A model generated the notes under the pieces. The model saw only the letters and a program-made list of their open reading frames with translations. It made no database searches and was not told the origin of the DNA. A stretch of DNA of 64,000 nucleotides. Source: Pratylenchus scribneri. Taxonomy: Eukaryota; Nematoda; Chromadorea; Rhabditida; Pratylenchidae. The position numbers were made by a program, and so were the translations under genes. Positions 1-11,700 of the stretch are shown one piece after another. Where the stretch lies: NCBI GenBank assembly GCA_030063045.1, contig JAQSEB010000063.1, positions 496,001-560,000 of the forward strand, read 5' to 3'. Every line of letters begins with the position of its first letter. Positions within the stretch are counted from its first letter, which is position 1.

Positions 1-61
1 ATTTTATAAAATTTTTAGGAAAAGAATAATAAAAAATCGATGAGGAGAAAATGATGCAGCC

Positions 62-905
62 ATGATTGATGGAAAAAACTATGGTAAAATTGGTTCATAG
101 GTCCCAGACTCGAAATCATACAAATGATATACCATTCGATAGAGTTCGACGAGTTGTATAAGAATATGCAAAAAAATTTGTGCGGCAACGACTTTTGGCC
201 AAGTTATGGCCATTAAAAAGGATTTTTTTCATAAATGTGAAGGGTCCCCCCTTTGGTTGAAAAATTTCAAAAATTTTTTCTGGTCAAAATTATAGCTCAA
301 TCGACGCGGTTCGATGAGCAGAATCCAAATCTGCCATCCTTTTCGTATAAAACTCAAAAATAAAAAAGTTATGGCCATTTTAGTCTCGCTGGAATGTGTT
401 GGAACTGCTCCGGTGGGAATTTCAGAGTGGACTCCGGAGTGTGCGTAGCCGAAGCGCGCGAATTGGACGAGTGCTTGGCGAGCGCAGCGAGCCAAGCGCT
501 CGTCTGGTCGCGCGGAGGCGGAGCACACGGAGGAGTCCACTCTGAAATTCCCACCGGAGCAGTTCCAATCCGTATTTCCTTTGCGCAACTGTAACTTTTT
601 TATTTTTGCGTTTTAGGCTAAACCAACAATATTTTCTTAACCAGCTCGTCGAGACGCGTCGATTGATATATAATATGGCCGAAAAATATTTTTGAACTTT
701 TTTGACCCAAAGGGGGGACCTTCACTTTTGCGATTTTCTAATGGCCATAACTTAACCAAAAGTCGTTGCCGCGCAAATTTTTTTGCATTTTCTTATACAA
801 CTCGTCGAGCTCTATCGAATGGTATATCATTTGTAAGATTTCGAATCTGGGACCTAGAACCTATTTTTCCAAAACTATTTTGGGTCCTTATAAAATCGAA
901 TTGTA
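62..905. repeat. Large foldback (palindromic) element
   Basis: Two arms of roughly 400 bases read as reverse complements of each other. The block TATACCATTCGATAGAG at about 130 returns inverted at about 815. AGTTATGGCCATTA near 202, CAATCGACGCG near 300 and the CCGGTGGGAATTTCAGAG block near 410 each have an inverted partner on the right side. The central part (about 395-590) is much more GC-rich than the flanks and is itself palindromic around position 483. No transposase frame is visible and I could not define a target duplication, so the outer limits are approximate. It is best read as a non-autonomous foldback or MITE-like transposon. The short ORFs inside it exist because both arms are open in several frames. 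Confidence 0.8.
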
Positions 906-960
906 ATAATTTTTTCATTTTTGAAAAATGGCTAATGATTTAAATTTAATTATCAAATCA

Positions 961-1564
961 TCCGCCCACCGCCCCATATCATTCGTATTTTTCTGTAATT
1001 AAACCATAAATTATTAAAAAATGTTTTATTTTACAATTTTTTATAACTCATAAAATTTTTACAGGAATTTTTGCATATTAAGAATTGCTTATTATTCAAT
1101 TTAAAATAAGGTCACAATGAAGCCAACATTAAAATAATTATGATTAAAAAAATTATAAAAAATTTAATAAAATAAATTTTTAAAAATTATTTGATTAAAC
1201 TTTAAATTACATATAGATAAAAATAAATTAGCAAATTAACTACGAATTAATTTTAATAAAAATTTTTCACCAGATTTTGGAAGACAAGAATGGAAGTGGA
1301 CCTAACAAATACATTGGTTGAAGTCAATTTGGGTTCAATTTGAACTTTGAAGAGTTTAATGGAAAATATTAAAATAAGCCTGAAATATTTTAGAAAATTT
1401 TGATCAAAATTTCAGATTTAAGGCCTTTGCGAGTTAATTTCCATTTTATAAATGTCCTCCGCAACTATAAATGAATATTGTAATGGCATTAAAAATGTGC
1501 ATGTAGTGGAGCATAGGCTAAAATAGGGATAAATTTAATTCCAAATAGGGTACTTTTTCAATTT
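961..1564. other. AT-rich noncoding stretch
   Basis: No coding frame, RNA gene or clear repeat seen between the foldback element and the duplicated lin-2 3' segment. Confidence 0.4.
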
Positions 1565-2012
1565 CTATATTGAAGATGGATGAATAACACAATATTTTTT
1601 TACAATATATAAAAGAAAAAATATGAAACATATGATGTTTTTTTTTGATTAAAAAATATTTTTTAACCAAAATTTTTGAAAATCCTTTTAAATATTTTGA
1701 TTAATATTTCTTTCAATATGCGAAAGTGGAATTTTGGTTGTGGGAATATTTAGTGGGTGATTTATGGCCATAAAATTGATAAAATATTGAAATTTTGATA
1801 TAAAAAATATGCAATTTCCCTTTTCAATAAATTGAATGAATAATCAATAAATCCATGAGCATGGGACCCATTGTGGGATTGTCGATCAAATTTTCGAGTT
1901 GGCGAATTGTTTCATCAATATCATTGTTGACTAGCACAAAATCGAATAAATGCCCAAATGATTGGCGCAGCATTCCTGATTCCTTCAAAAGTCGTTTCAA
2001 ACTTCCATCTGG
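1565..2012 (-). pseudogene. Broken duplicate of the last lin-2 exon and its 3' flank
   Basis: Positions 1844-2012 match the last exon of lin-2 (6601-6780) closely, and the 3' flank is also duplicated (1565-1840 matches about 6330-6595). Compared with the intact exon, the copy has an 11-base deletion in the codons for the segment before [10 protein letters not shown] (12 bases where the working copy has 23). This shifts the frame and destroys the conserved CASK C-terminus. The first residues ([19 protein letters not shown]) are still readable. The 3' splice site reads AAG where the real exon has CAG. The copy lies about 4.7 kb downstream of the functional stop codon in the same orientation, so it is a direct duplicate that has decayed rather than a used alternative exon. 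Confidence 0.85.
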
Positions 2013-2013
2013 C

Positions 2014-3350
2014 TTAATAGATTTATTAATTTGATCCTTTCGTTGGAGAAAATTTGTTTTCTCGGATATTCAAAAAGCCAAAATTATATAAAACAAATTC
2101 ATTTCTTCAAATTTAATTTTTCATTTTTTAAAATAAATTTGGATCCTTTTTTAAAATATGTAATAAAATTTTTTATATAAAATTTTGCAACTCATAAAAT
2201 TTATTGTTAAAAGATCTATAAAATTTTCATTTTAAAATGGATAATTTCAAATTTTACTTCAATCATTTCCGAAAAATTAAAAATTATTTAAAAAATTATA
2301 ATAAAATTTATAAAGCATGGACTCATCATTGGAAATTCATTCAATTGCAATTTTTATGTATTCATTCTATCCATCATTTTGTAGTTTTTCTCTTAATTTT
2401 GCCTGCATCATTTATTTCTTGGCATTTTTATTTTTCATTAAAATTAAAAAAATTGAATTCATAAAATATTTTAATCATTTTATTTTAAAAATATCATTTT
2501 TGAAACATTAATTATAATTAAAAAAAGAATTTCCTCTATTGCATAAAAAAAATAATTCTCCGAAAAATTTAAATTCTATTAATTCAAAAATAATTGCCCA
2601 TCCATTTCACTCTCTTCCTCTTCACGATTTGCATTCTTTCTTGTATCATCATCTTCAACTCATTTATTAAGATATTATATTATATTGACCTTTTTGTGCT
2701 TTCCTCTTTCTTCCTAAAATACAATAGTATAATTTTTTCGAAAATTTTTATAACTCATGATATAATTTTTATAACATTTTTATATTAGAAATGTTTTATA
2801 GTATAATTTATCAGTCAAAATTTTACAAAATGTTGGGGCTTGTAACAAATTCATTATTGTCATTTTCATATATTTCTATAAAATTATTTTTTTTATTTCC
2901 TTTTCAAAAAATGTAATGAAAATTTACATTGTATTAAATTTCTTATCTTTTTATAATTAAAAATTTTGAATAAAATTGATTAAAATTGAATCATTTTTTG
3001 AAAAACATAAAATAATTCAATTGCATTTTATTAAATTTATCCATTTAATTGGTTTAATTAAAATTTCACAGGCAAACTCGTCAATTACAATTTAAATAAA
3101 TTCAATCAAATTATTTTTGATATTAAAAATTGAATAATCAACTATTTTTTTCTACACCTAGTTTATTTGTTTAAATCGGATACCACAATCATTTTGTTCA
3201 ACTCGATCTCAGCAAATCAAAAATCCATGCAAACCATTTTCCTATCACAATTTTTCTCCTTAGGCACAATTGAATATTGTTATCTTAATAAGGAGAAAAA
3301 ACTTGAAAGATAATTTTGAAAGGGGCGCTATAAAGAATTTTGCTTCACAC
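2014..3350. other. AT-rich noncoding stretch
   Basis: Very AT-rich. Short open frames near 2237-2511 and 2594-2788 are low-complexity and lack start context, splice partners or recognisable domains. I see no supported gene. Confidence 0.4.
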
Positions 3351-3359
3351 CAATTCGTA

Positions 3360-3470
3360 TTTGTATTTTCGGACTCAGCTGGCCAGCTCTATCGATTCGT
3401 ATATCATTTTCATGATTTAGAGTCTGGTCCACTTTTACTATAATTTTTCAATAATTTTAACCGAAATAAT
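3360..3470. repeat. Eroded fragment of a foldback-element arm
   Basis: The blocks CAGCTCTATCGATTCGTATA and ATTTAGAGTCTGG resemble the arm of the 62-905 element (GAGCTCTATCGAATGGTATA and TTTCGAATCTGGGACC) in the same order and spacing, with many substitutions. Confidence 0.55.
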
Positions 3471-4259
3471 ATTGTTTTCTTAGTATAATAAAATTTATGA
3501 GATTCAAAAACTTAATTTTCTGGATTTTTTCATAATTTTGTATATGTATGATTTTTTAGAAATATTATTATTTATCTTGAAAAGAGATTTTATTTTCAAT
3601 TTTTGTTAAATTTTTTATATTATAAAAATTATTCTTGTCAAATTGATGATTTTGATTTCCTTCTTCTTCTCATTTGCATTTTGCAACAACGGCTAATAAA
3701 AATAATCTTTGGATATTATTTTTAATAAACAGTTCATTTTTCCTGAACTTCGAAAAAAAATATGTTTGGGGGCATGAAATGTTCGATTGTTTCAATCGAC
3801 CAAGAATTTTTTTGCTTGTTTGCATTCATTTCGATCACAAAATTTTTGGCTAGAAAAATTCAAATAATTGGCTCAAAAGCAAAATAAATATTTTAAACTC
3901 ATAAATTTATCCTTCATTAGAATATTAATAATAATTAAAATTAATATGATCAGGAAAAAAACCGAACCGAAAACAAAAATCCATAAAAAATAATTTTAAA
4001 AAAAATAAAAATAAATTTTTTAATATTCTTCTAAAATTATGGATAATCAATATTTTTAATAGGAAATATTCAAATTTTAATATTTTATATATAACACATA
4101 GAATTTTTTCTTCGAATAATCTTTAATTAAATAACTTTTTATTTTTTAAAATTTGATCACTATAATTTTACGAAAATCATAAAAGAATTACATAATACTA
4201 ATTTTTAAAAAAATGCGAAAAATTTATGAAGCATAGGCAAATTTATTTGTATTGATATA

Positions 4260-4410
4260 TATGTCGGAGACAAAACTGGAAATCCGGCAAAACTGGAAAA
4301 ATCTAATTTCGCCAGATAAGCAGAGAAATAAAAAACTAAATAGAGATTTAGGATTAGGGGTTAGGAGCATGGGATTAGGATAGGGGTTAGGGATGAGCTA
4401 GGTTTGTACT
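4260..4410. repeat. Degenerate GGATTAGGGGTTAGG-type repeat
   Basis: Two AAAACTGGAAA blocks (4272-4304) are followed by several irregular copies of a (G)GATTAGG/GGTTAGG motif between about 4349 and 4405. The pattern resembles telomere-type repeats but is too irregular to be an array of the nematode TTAGGC unit. Confidence 0.4.
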
Positions 4411-4439
4411 CTACTTGTACGGCGAGATAATATGTAAAT

Positions 4440-5420
4440 TTCACTTGCATCATATCAATGTTAAAAAATTTATTTTTATTAAAATTAAAACCCATAAAAA
4501 TTTTTTTTCATTTTTTTGATAATATTATTTTGAAATTCAATAAAATAAATATTTTTAATTTATAATTTGACGGTCACGCCACAATTGTTTTTTTAAATAT
4601 TAAAAAATTCAAAAAATAAGCTCTTTTCTCTATTAAAAATATTTTATGAGAATAAAAAATTCCTAAGTTGTGCTCCTTCAAAATCCATAATATGCTTGGT
4701 CTATGCATTCGTTGGAACTCTATAACCTTGGAAACAAATTTTATTGAAATTAATTAGTTTATATTATAAATATTCTATTATTTTAAAATACTAAATGAAA
4801 TTATTTATTTTAATAAAAAATAATTTATTTTATAATTTATTTTGAAACCCATAAAAATTATTTGTACAAATGATATTAAATGTTCAAAGAAAAAATAAAT
4901 AATTCTAAAAACGACTGCGAATCTTCAAATCAGAAATAAATAAAAAAAAATAAATAAATATTCATAAAATAATATAAAAAAATTGTGTTTTAATTTGGAA
5001 ATTGAAATTTTTAGGAAAATTGATCAATTTAATTTATTTTAATATTTATGGAAAATTTGTGATGGAAGTTTTTGTTTGATTTATTATTTAGGTGTGTACT
5101 TAAAATGAATTTCCTCATTTTATAGTAAGTTATCATTTTAAACATAAAATTTTAACATTAAAAATTTATATTTTATCCTGCACTTTTTTCATTCAAATAA
5201 ATCCTCATAATTTTCTTCATTGCAGTGAATTTATTTTTATAATATTTAAATAAAATTATTTTTGTTTATTTTATTATAAAAAAATTGTACATTTTTTTGA
5301 AACCCATAAAAATTATTTGAATAAATTATATTAAATGTTTAATAGAAAAAGGGAGAAATAATTCAAAGACCGTTCCAACATTGCGAAACTTCATAAAATA
5401 GTTTAAAAAAATTAAATATA
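4440..5420. repeat. Three copies of a dispersed CATAAA-type repeat
   Basis: Copies of a diffuse repeat beginning AAACCCATAAAAATT occur near 4485, 4845 and 5300. The last two share a following TATTAAATGTT and an AATAATTC block. No gene is visible. Confidence 0.5.
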
Positions 5421-5424
5421 AATG

Positions 5425-5600
5425 TTACGGCCCAAACTGGAAATCGGTCCAAACCGGTTTGGACCGGCCCAAACAGGAAATGACCGGTCCGAACTGGAAA
5501 TGACCGATCGGACCGGTCCAAATTGGAAATGCCCAGTCCAAACTGGATTAAGATGAAAATAGCAGGATAAAGAGGCATTAGGCAGGATTAAGTGGGATTA
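5425..5600. repeat. Minisatellite with GGTCC/AACTGGAAATGACC units
   Basis: Irregular tandem copies of a roughly 20-24 base unit built from GGACCGGTCC, CCAAACTGGAAAT and TGACCG run from 5428 to 5545. They are followed by GGATTAAG-type repeats (5549-5600). The ACCGGT palindromes resemble those in the duplicated segment at 45.1-45.3 kb. Confidence 0.7.
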
Positions 5601-5609
5601 AGGGTAAAA

Positions 5610-6325
5610 ATTTAAATTTTACTGCCATTTTTTGATATTTATTTTTTTGGCTTCAAACTTTTTTTTTCCCAATTTTCTATCTCGCCTCTCCTTTATCGAA
5701 GAAATCTTCCCCTTTTTGAACAAAAATGATGCAATCAAGTTTAAATTTTTATAAAAGTTTTTATTGTCGATATATCTCGTCGAGATTTCGTCTCGGTACC
5801 AACACTAAATATTAATTTAATTTTAATACATATTTATTTATTTACTTATTTTCAATTTTGAATTGATAACATGTCTTCATTTTTGATTCTTTGCAATTTA
5901 TTTTAAGTTTTAACAAAATGAACCATGGGCTATTTATTTATAAAAAATTATTTTACTTCTAATAAAATATTTGTATAATTATAAAAATAACACTAGCAAA
6001 ATTTATATATTAATTGCAAAAATAGCGTCCTACATCAAAATCAAATTACAATTAATATAAACAACTAAAAATAAATTAAAATAAATGAGATATTTAGATC
6101 GACAATTCTCATTGACAAATATATTTATTTATTTTTATTCATTTATATGCATAAAATAAAAAAAATAATTAGCAGCCGAACATTCAAAAATGAAAGAACA
6201 AAAAAAGTATCAAAAATAAACAAAAAAAAAAGAATATTGAACAAAATTTAATGAAGAATAAAGAAATTTATTGGAAAAAAAAGTGTACAGGGAAATTTCT
6301 GGAAATAAAACGATTGGAAAAAAAT
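5610..6325. other. AT-rich 3' flank of lin-2
   Basis: No coding frame or RNA gene seen. A TCTCGTCGAGATTTCGTCTCGG palindrome-rich bit near 5775 resembles fragments of the foldback arms. Confidence 0.35.
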
Positions 6326-6600
6326 ATAAATTGAAGATGGATAACACAATATTTTTTTACAATAATATTGATATAAAATAAAAAATATGATGTTTTTATT
6401 TTGATTAAAAATATTTTTATTTAACAAAAATTTTTGAAAATTACTTTAAATATTTAATATTTCCATATGCAAAAGTGGAATTTGTTTTGAGAATATTTTT
6501 GAGTAATTTGATGGCCATAAAGTAGAAAAATGATTAAAATTTTGTGTAAGAAAATTTTTTCATCTTCCATTATCCAAATTCCATTCAATTGAATGAATAT

Positions 6601-8731
6601 TCAATAAATCCATGAGCATGGGACCCATTGTGGGATGGCATTCAATTTATCGACTACATTTTCCAATTGGCGAATTGTTTCATCAATGTCATTGTTGACC
6701 AGCACAAAATCGAATAAATGTCCAAATGATTGACGCAACATTTCTGATTCTTTCACAAGTCGTTCCAAGCTTCCATCAGGCTGAAAAGGATGGTCAAAAA
6801 TATTTATTTTGGAAATATTTTAGATGAAAATTTAATCCCATAAAATATTTTTAGTAGGAAATATTTTTATATTTTTAAAATTAGAGAATTTAAAAATAAA
6901 TGCAATCATTACTTGTCCATTTTATAATATAAAAATTTATAAAAATAAATTTTATTCACTTCCACTTATATCAAACGTCAATTTTGGCAATTAATTTATA
7001 TTTTATAAAAAAAACATAGCTCAATTACCCTCAACTCAAATAAATAATTAAACTGATAAAAATATATAATATAAAATTTTTATTGAATTTTTTGCAAAAA
7101 TTTTTGTGGAAATTTTTATCAAAATGAATTGCATAAATTTATACTCACATCATGCAATCCATGCAAATCGGGTGCAGCAATGAAAACAACAAAAGGCGAA
7201 TATTCCGCATTTCTAAGGGATTTTATTGCCTGAAAATTGAAGGAATTTGAAATTTTTATATTAATAATTGATTATTTTAAATTGTTATTTTAGTTTGTAT
7301 TCAGGATTCTAAAGTATAGGAAACTGCGGGATAAAAACATTAAAAACTTTTTCTTCCTCGAAAAATTAATCTTTGGGATTAAATTTTTCGATATTTGGAT
7401 TTCATTTTGACTTCAATATTAATTAAAATTACTCTATATTTTTAATTCTTCTATTCAGCATTTTTTGAGATCTGAATTTTTTTTATTCATTTCTGCTTTT
7501 TATGCAGTCATTAATTTGCAAAAATTTATTGACCCAAAAATTAATCAATTTTTAAATATCAAATAATTGGAATTTTCTATGAGTTTAATTAATTTTAATT
7601 ATTTCCTTATTCCTAATCTACCTGTGGTTCCACATCCAAAATGGCCATTTTCCCAGTTCGATGTATTGTCCGAATTGTTTCCAATTTTGTACCATATAAA
7701 CATTCCTCATGTGTGCCATATTCCAAATATTCATTCGCTTGGATGTCTTGCAACATTTGATCATTGGAAACGAAAAAATAGTGCTTTCCGTCGATTTCGT
7801 CTCTTCGCGGTGGTCGCGTCGTGTCTGTAAAATTTGTATATATTTATATTTTTTTAATTAAGATATTTTAATTTAATATTTTTATTTAAAAGGTTTTTCT
7901 TTTTAAAGTTGTTTTAAAATTCCAAAAAAATGAAGTGATAAATATTTGTTAATATAAATTTTTTATGTTTTTAAAAATAATATTCAATCTTTAATATTAT
8001 CAAAAATTTAATTAGTATTTGTATTTTGATAATATTTATAATTTCGAATTGTAGAAAAATTATTAATTTTGTAATGAATTTTTATATTTTAAAAATTGTT
8101 TTTATGTTATTGTTCGGAATATTTGCTAATTCTAATTTTACATACAAATAATGTTTAATTACATTTTGAAATGTATAAGTTTCAATTTTTTTATATTTTC
8201 CACAAGTTATTACGAGGTATTGGATAAGCAAATCGATGGGAATGCAATCGAATGAGCGTATTTTTGATGTGCCGACGGCCAACTCCATGGGCGCCCAATA
8301 AAACTAATGTTTTGCGTCGAAATGTTGGCAAACGAATTACCTGGAAAAATATAAAATATTATAGTAAACAACTTGTTATGAGTAAATAGAATAATAAATT
8401 AAATCAGAATTTTTCATATTTATAAAAATGTAAAACGCATAAATTTTATTCATTAAGAAAATTTTATAATTTATTATTAAATTTATTTAATTGAAAATCA
8501 TTGGAGAAAAATCTTCCTAAATTAGTAAATAAATTAAATTATTAAAATTTATTATTAAATAAAAATAAAATTTTTTTTCAACCAACTTCCTCATAGCTGA
8601 TCATTTCCATGCCATCGAATAATTCGGAATGTTTTCGCAAATATTTTGTCGTATAATATTTGCTGCTTCCTTTCTTTTTTCCACTGAATATGAAACAATG
8701 CGAACTTTCTCTGGCCCTTTCCATTGCGAGA
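6601..8731 (-). other. lin-2: lin-2 exons 21-25: HOOK region and guanylate-kinase-like domain
   Basis: The domain begins [20 protein letters not shown]. The P-loop is degenerate (GAHGVGRRH instead of GxxGxGK[ST]), as in CASK, so no guanylate kinase activity is expected. [40 protein letters not shown] and [18 protein letters not shown] follow the family order. The stop is TGA at 6601-6603. Confidence 0.95.
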
Positions 8732-11700
8732 CTAAAAAATTATTAAAATTTTATATTCTTCTTTATGTAATTATTTTGGAAAATTCATAATTTTGTTTTT
8801 AATTAATTCTTATTTTGTTGATGGAAAAGCAAATAATAAATGAAAATATTTATGAGATTGATTTTACTTTTTCAAAAATTTAATTTATACTGACCATGCC
8901 GTTCGCCATTCCTGCAATTCGGGTGATGGAATTAGACCAGCCATATTTCCGCCGCTACTGGATGGATTTATGGCATTTTGGCTGGTCAATGCCACTTTTT
9001 GCTGCTTTGTGGGTCTTTTGCCTGGAGGCATTGTTGAGGATGAAGAGGAAGGGGAAATATGATTGGCAAGAGCGGCAGCAGAGGTTGATGCTACCTTAAA
9101 ATAAAATATATTTTTTCATTAATTTCTAAATAAAATAATGATTTCTAATTCTACAATTTTTTCTTTTCATAAAAAAAATATATTTAAAACATATTTTTAA
9201 AATTTTTTTATATTTCAGACAATTTTATTTAAGGAGAATAAATTAAGGAAAAAATTAAATAACTCTTTAAATAAAGTTAAGTCCCAACAGTAATTAATCA
9301 AAAATAATTTTAAAAGTTAAAATTATTTAATTATCAAAAAGGGGAAAATTTTTCAATAAAACATTTTTTTTCTAAATTCCTCAGGAAAATAATAAAAACT
9401 GACAGCATTTGCGACGGATGCACCAAGTGTTCCCGAGGCACTGGTTGCAGCGGAATTTGATGTGGACCATTTTGAGCCACCCAATGCGGGAAAGGCACTC
9501 ACAAAACGGGCTGTAAAAATTGAATTTATATTATTATAGGAATTGAAATAAAGAAAATTAATGTATCACATAAAATTTTTTAAATAAAATGTTTATAAAA
9601 TTTTAAATGAAAAAAAATTATAATAAAATTTTCATTACTCTGCTAATCATAAATAAATTTTCTGAAAAATAAAAGAATTTTAAAATTCAAAAATTTAAAT
9701 ACAATTTATTATATTTTTTATCAAGTTTTCTTAAAAGAATCAAATAATATCCTTAAGGGAAAATCATCATTAAAAAATGTTAAAACGAAATTTTTAAGCC
9801 ATTTTGGTGATCATACCTTGCCACCAATTGTGGTCATCCTTGGAGATCACTTGAAGAATGTCTCCAGTGCGAAATGGGACACCGGCATTGGCACAAGGAA
9901 TTAAATCATCCTGGCCCGGGTCATAGTCGAATCTGTGGAGTAAATTGATGAAAAAAATGCTAAATGATAAACTAATAATTTAATTAGAATTTTATTTAAA
10001 AATAGATTAAAATGAAAAATTTAAAAGAAATTTAAGATCTTAAAGAATTTTTATTTAAATTGTAATTTAACGAAAAAACTGTTTCCATTTAATCAAATTT
10101 ATTTCCACAATATGCCCTCAGAAAATGTTTAATATTTATTAAAAAATATTTACAAAAAAAAATTAATTTAAGCTTACTGTGCCCGGACAAATATTTCGCA
10201 GGCTGGAGGCGCTGATCGAAAGGAAGGCACAATTTTGAAGGTGACTGGTCCACGGGCGTCCCTTAAAAATATTTATTTTGGTGAATAAAAAAGTCAAAAA
10301 TTATCAGAATTATAAATTTATTTAAAAATTATATTGAAATTTCTACCTTAATAGCCTTTGCAGTTGTTCAACTGATTTTTCAGCCACCGAAACGCCGTTG
10401 ATTTCCAAAATTTCATCATCCACATGTAGCGTTGATTGTCTAAAATGTTTACAATATATTAAAAATTATGTAAAAATTTTTAAATATATCTTACCGATGA
10501 ATAAGTCCACCATGCATAATTCTGCCCACATAGCATCTTCCATTTTCTGTGATCTTAAATTTTTAAATTTATTTAATTTTGTTATTTTGTTCATATGTGG
10601 CTGTATTTTATTTTTAATGAATTTATTTATTTGATGGAACATTATTTACTAAAATTATTCTGAGAAAATTTGTGGGTTTCAAATTTTTGCCGAAAATTTT
10701 GAAAAATGAATCAGCTTTAGATTAAACCTATTCTAAATTTATTTGAAAATTTAATTAAAATCTAATTTAATTTCTTTAGAATTTTACCTTCAATGTGATG
10801 CCCATTGGCTCCTCCGTGTCCTTTGTGAATTGGACGAGTCTAACACGGCTAACAGCGCTCAAAATGAGGTCATCATCGTCGCCGGGCAATGCCATTAAAT
10901 CATCCGATTCAGTTTGGGCAAGTGGTGGAGATCTAAAATGTTATAATAAAATTTTAACTAATATTTCATAGAGTTAAAAAAAAAGGAAACAATTATTTTT
11001 ATGAAATTTTTTATATCCCATAAATTATTTAAATGATGATATCTATTTTAATGTCCTAAATAGACTAGCAATAGCAATATTAAAATGGGGCATAATATCG
11101 ATCAAATTTAAAATAATTTCCAAAAATTTATTACCGAATTATGCCACTAGGCATTTGATCGTAGGGAAGGCAAGAATTGCATTGTTGGAGTTGAGCCTGC
11201 GCAGAAAGTGAGGAAGAGGAATGTTGCTTTTGTTGGGATTGGGAGGAGGCAACATTTGTTGGGCTAATTCCTGTAGAAATTGAACCATTTGGAATTGATG
11301 CAGAAGCAGCAGAAGATGTGGAAGGGCCAATGTTAATGGACTAAATTTTTAATATTACTTTTTAATTTTGTCCTCTTAAAATCAATAAGATTTGTGAAAA
11401 TAAGAGATTTAATTTTCAAATTATTTTGAAAATTTTATGGGAAATAAAATTATAATTTATATTTTTAAATTTTATTACGAATTAAATTAAAATTGATATT
11501 TCTTAAAAAATATTAAATTAAATCTATGATGGTGTTATCACCCATAATGAAGAAATTATTTTATTTTGTATTTTGAAATTTATTATTCTTTTATTGAATG
11601 CTCAGAAATAGTTTTTTGACAAACCTTTGATTTTGAATTTTTTAAATTAAAAAAATTTTAACTTTTTGTGGGGTACGATTTTTAAATTTGGAATACTCCG

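Noticed and set aside
229..594. Cys/Ser-rich frames of 61-119 codons on both strands
   Set aside because: They read through the two arms and GC-rich centre of the palindromic element.
4349..4405. Internal telomere array
   Set aside because: Copies are irregular and do not match the usual nematode TTAGGC unit.
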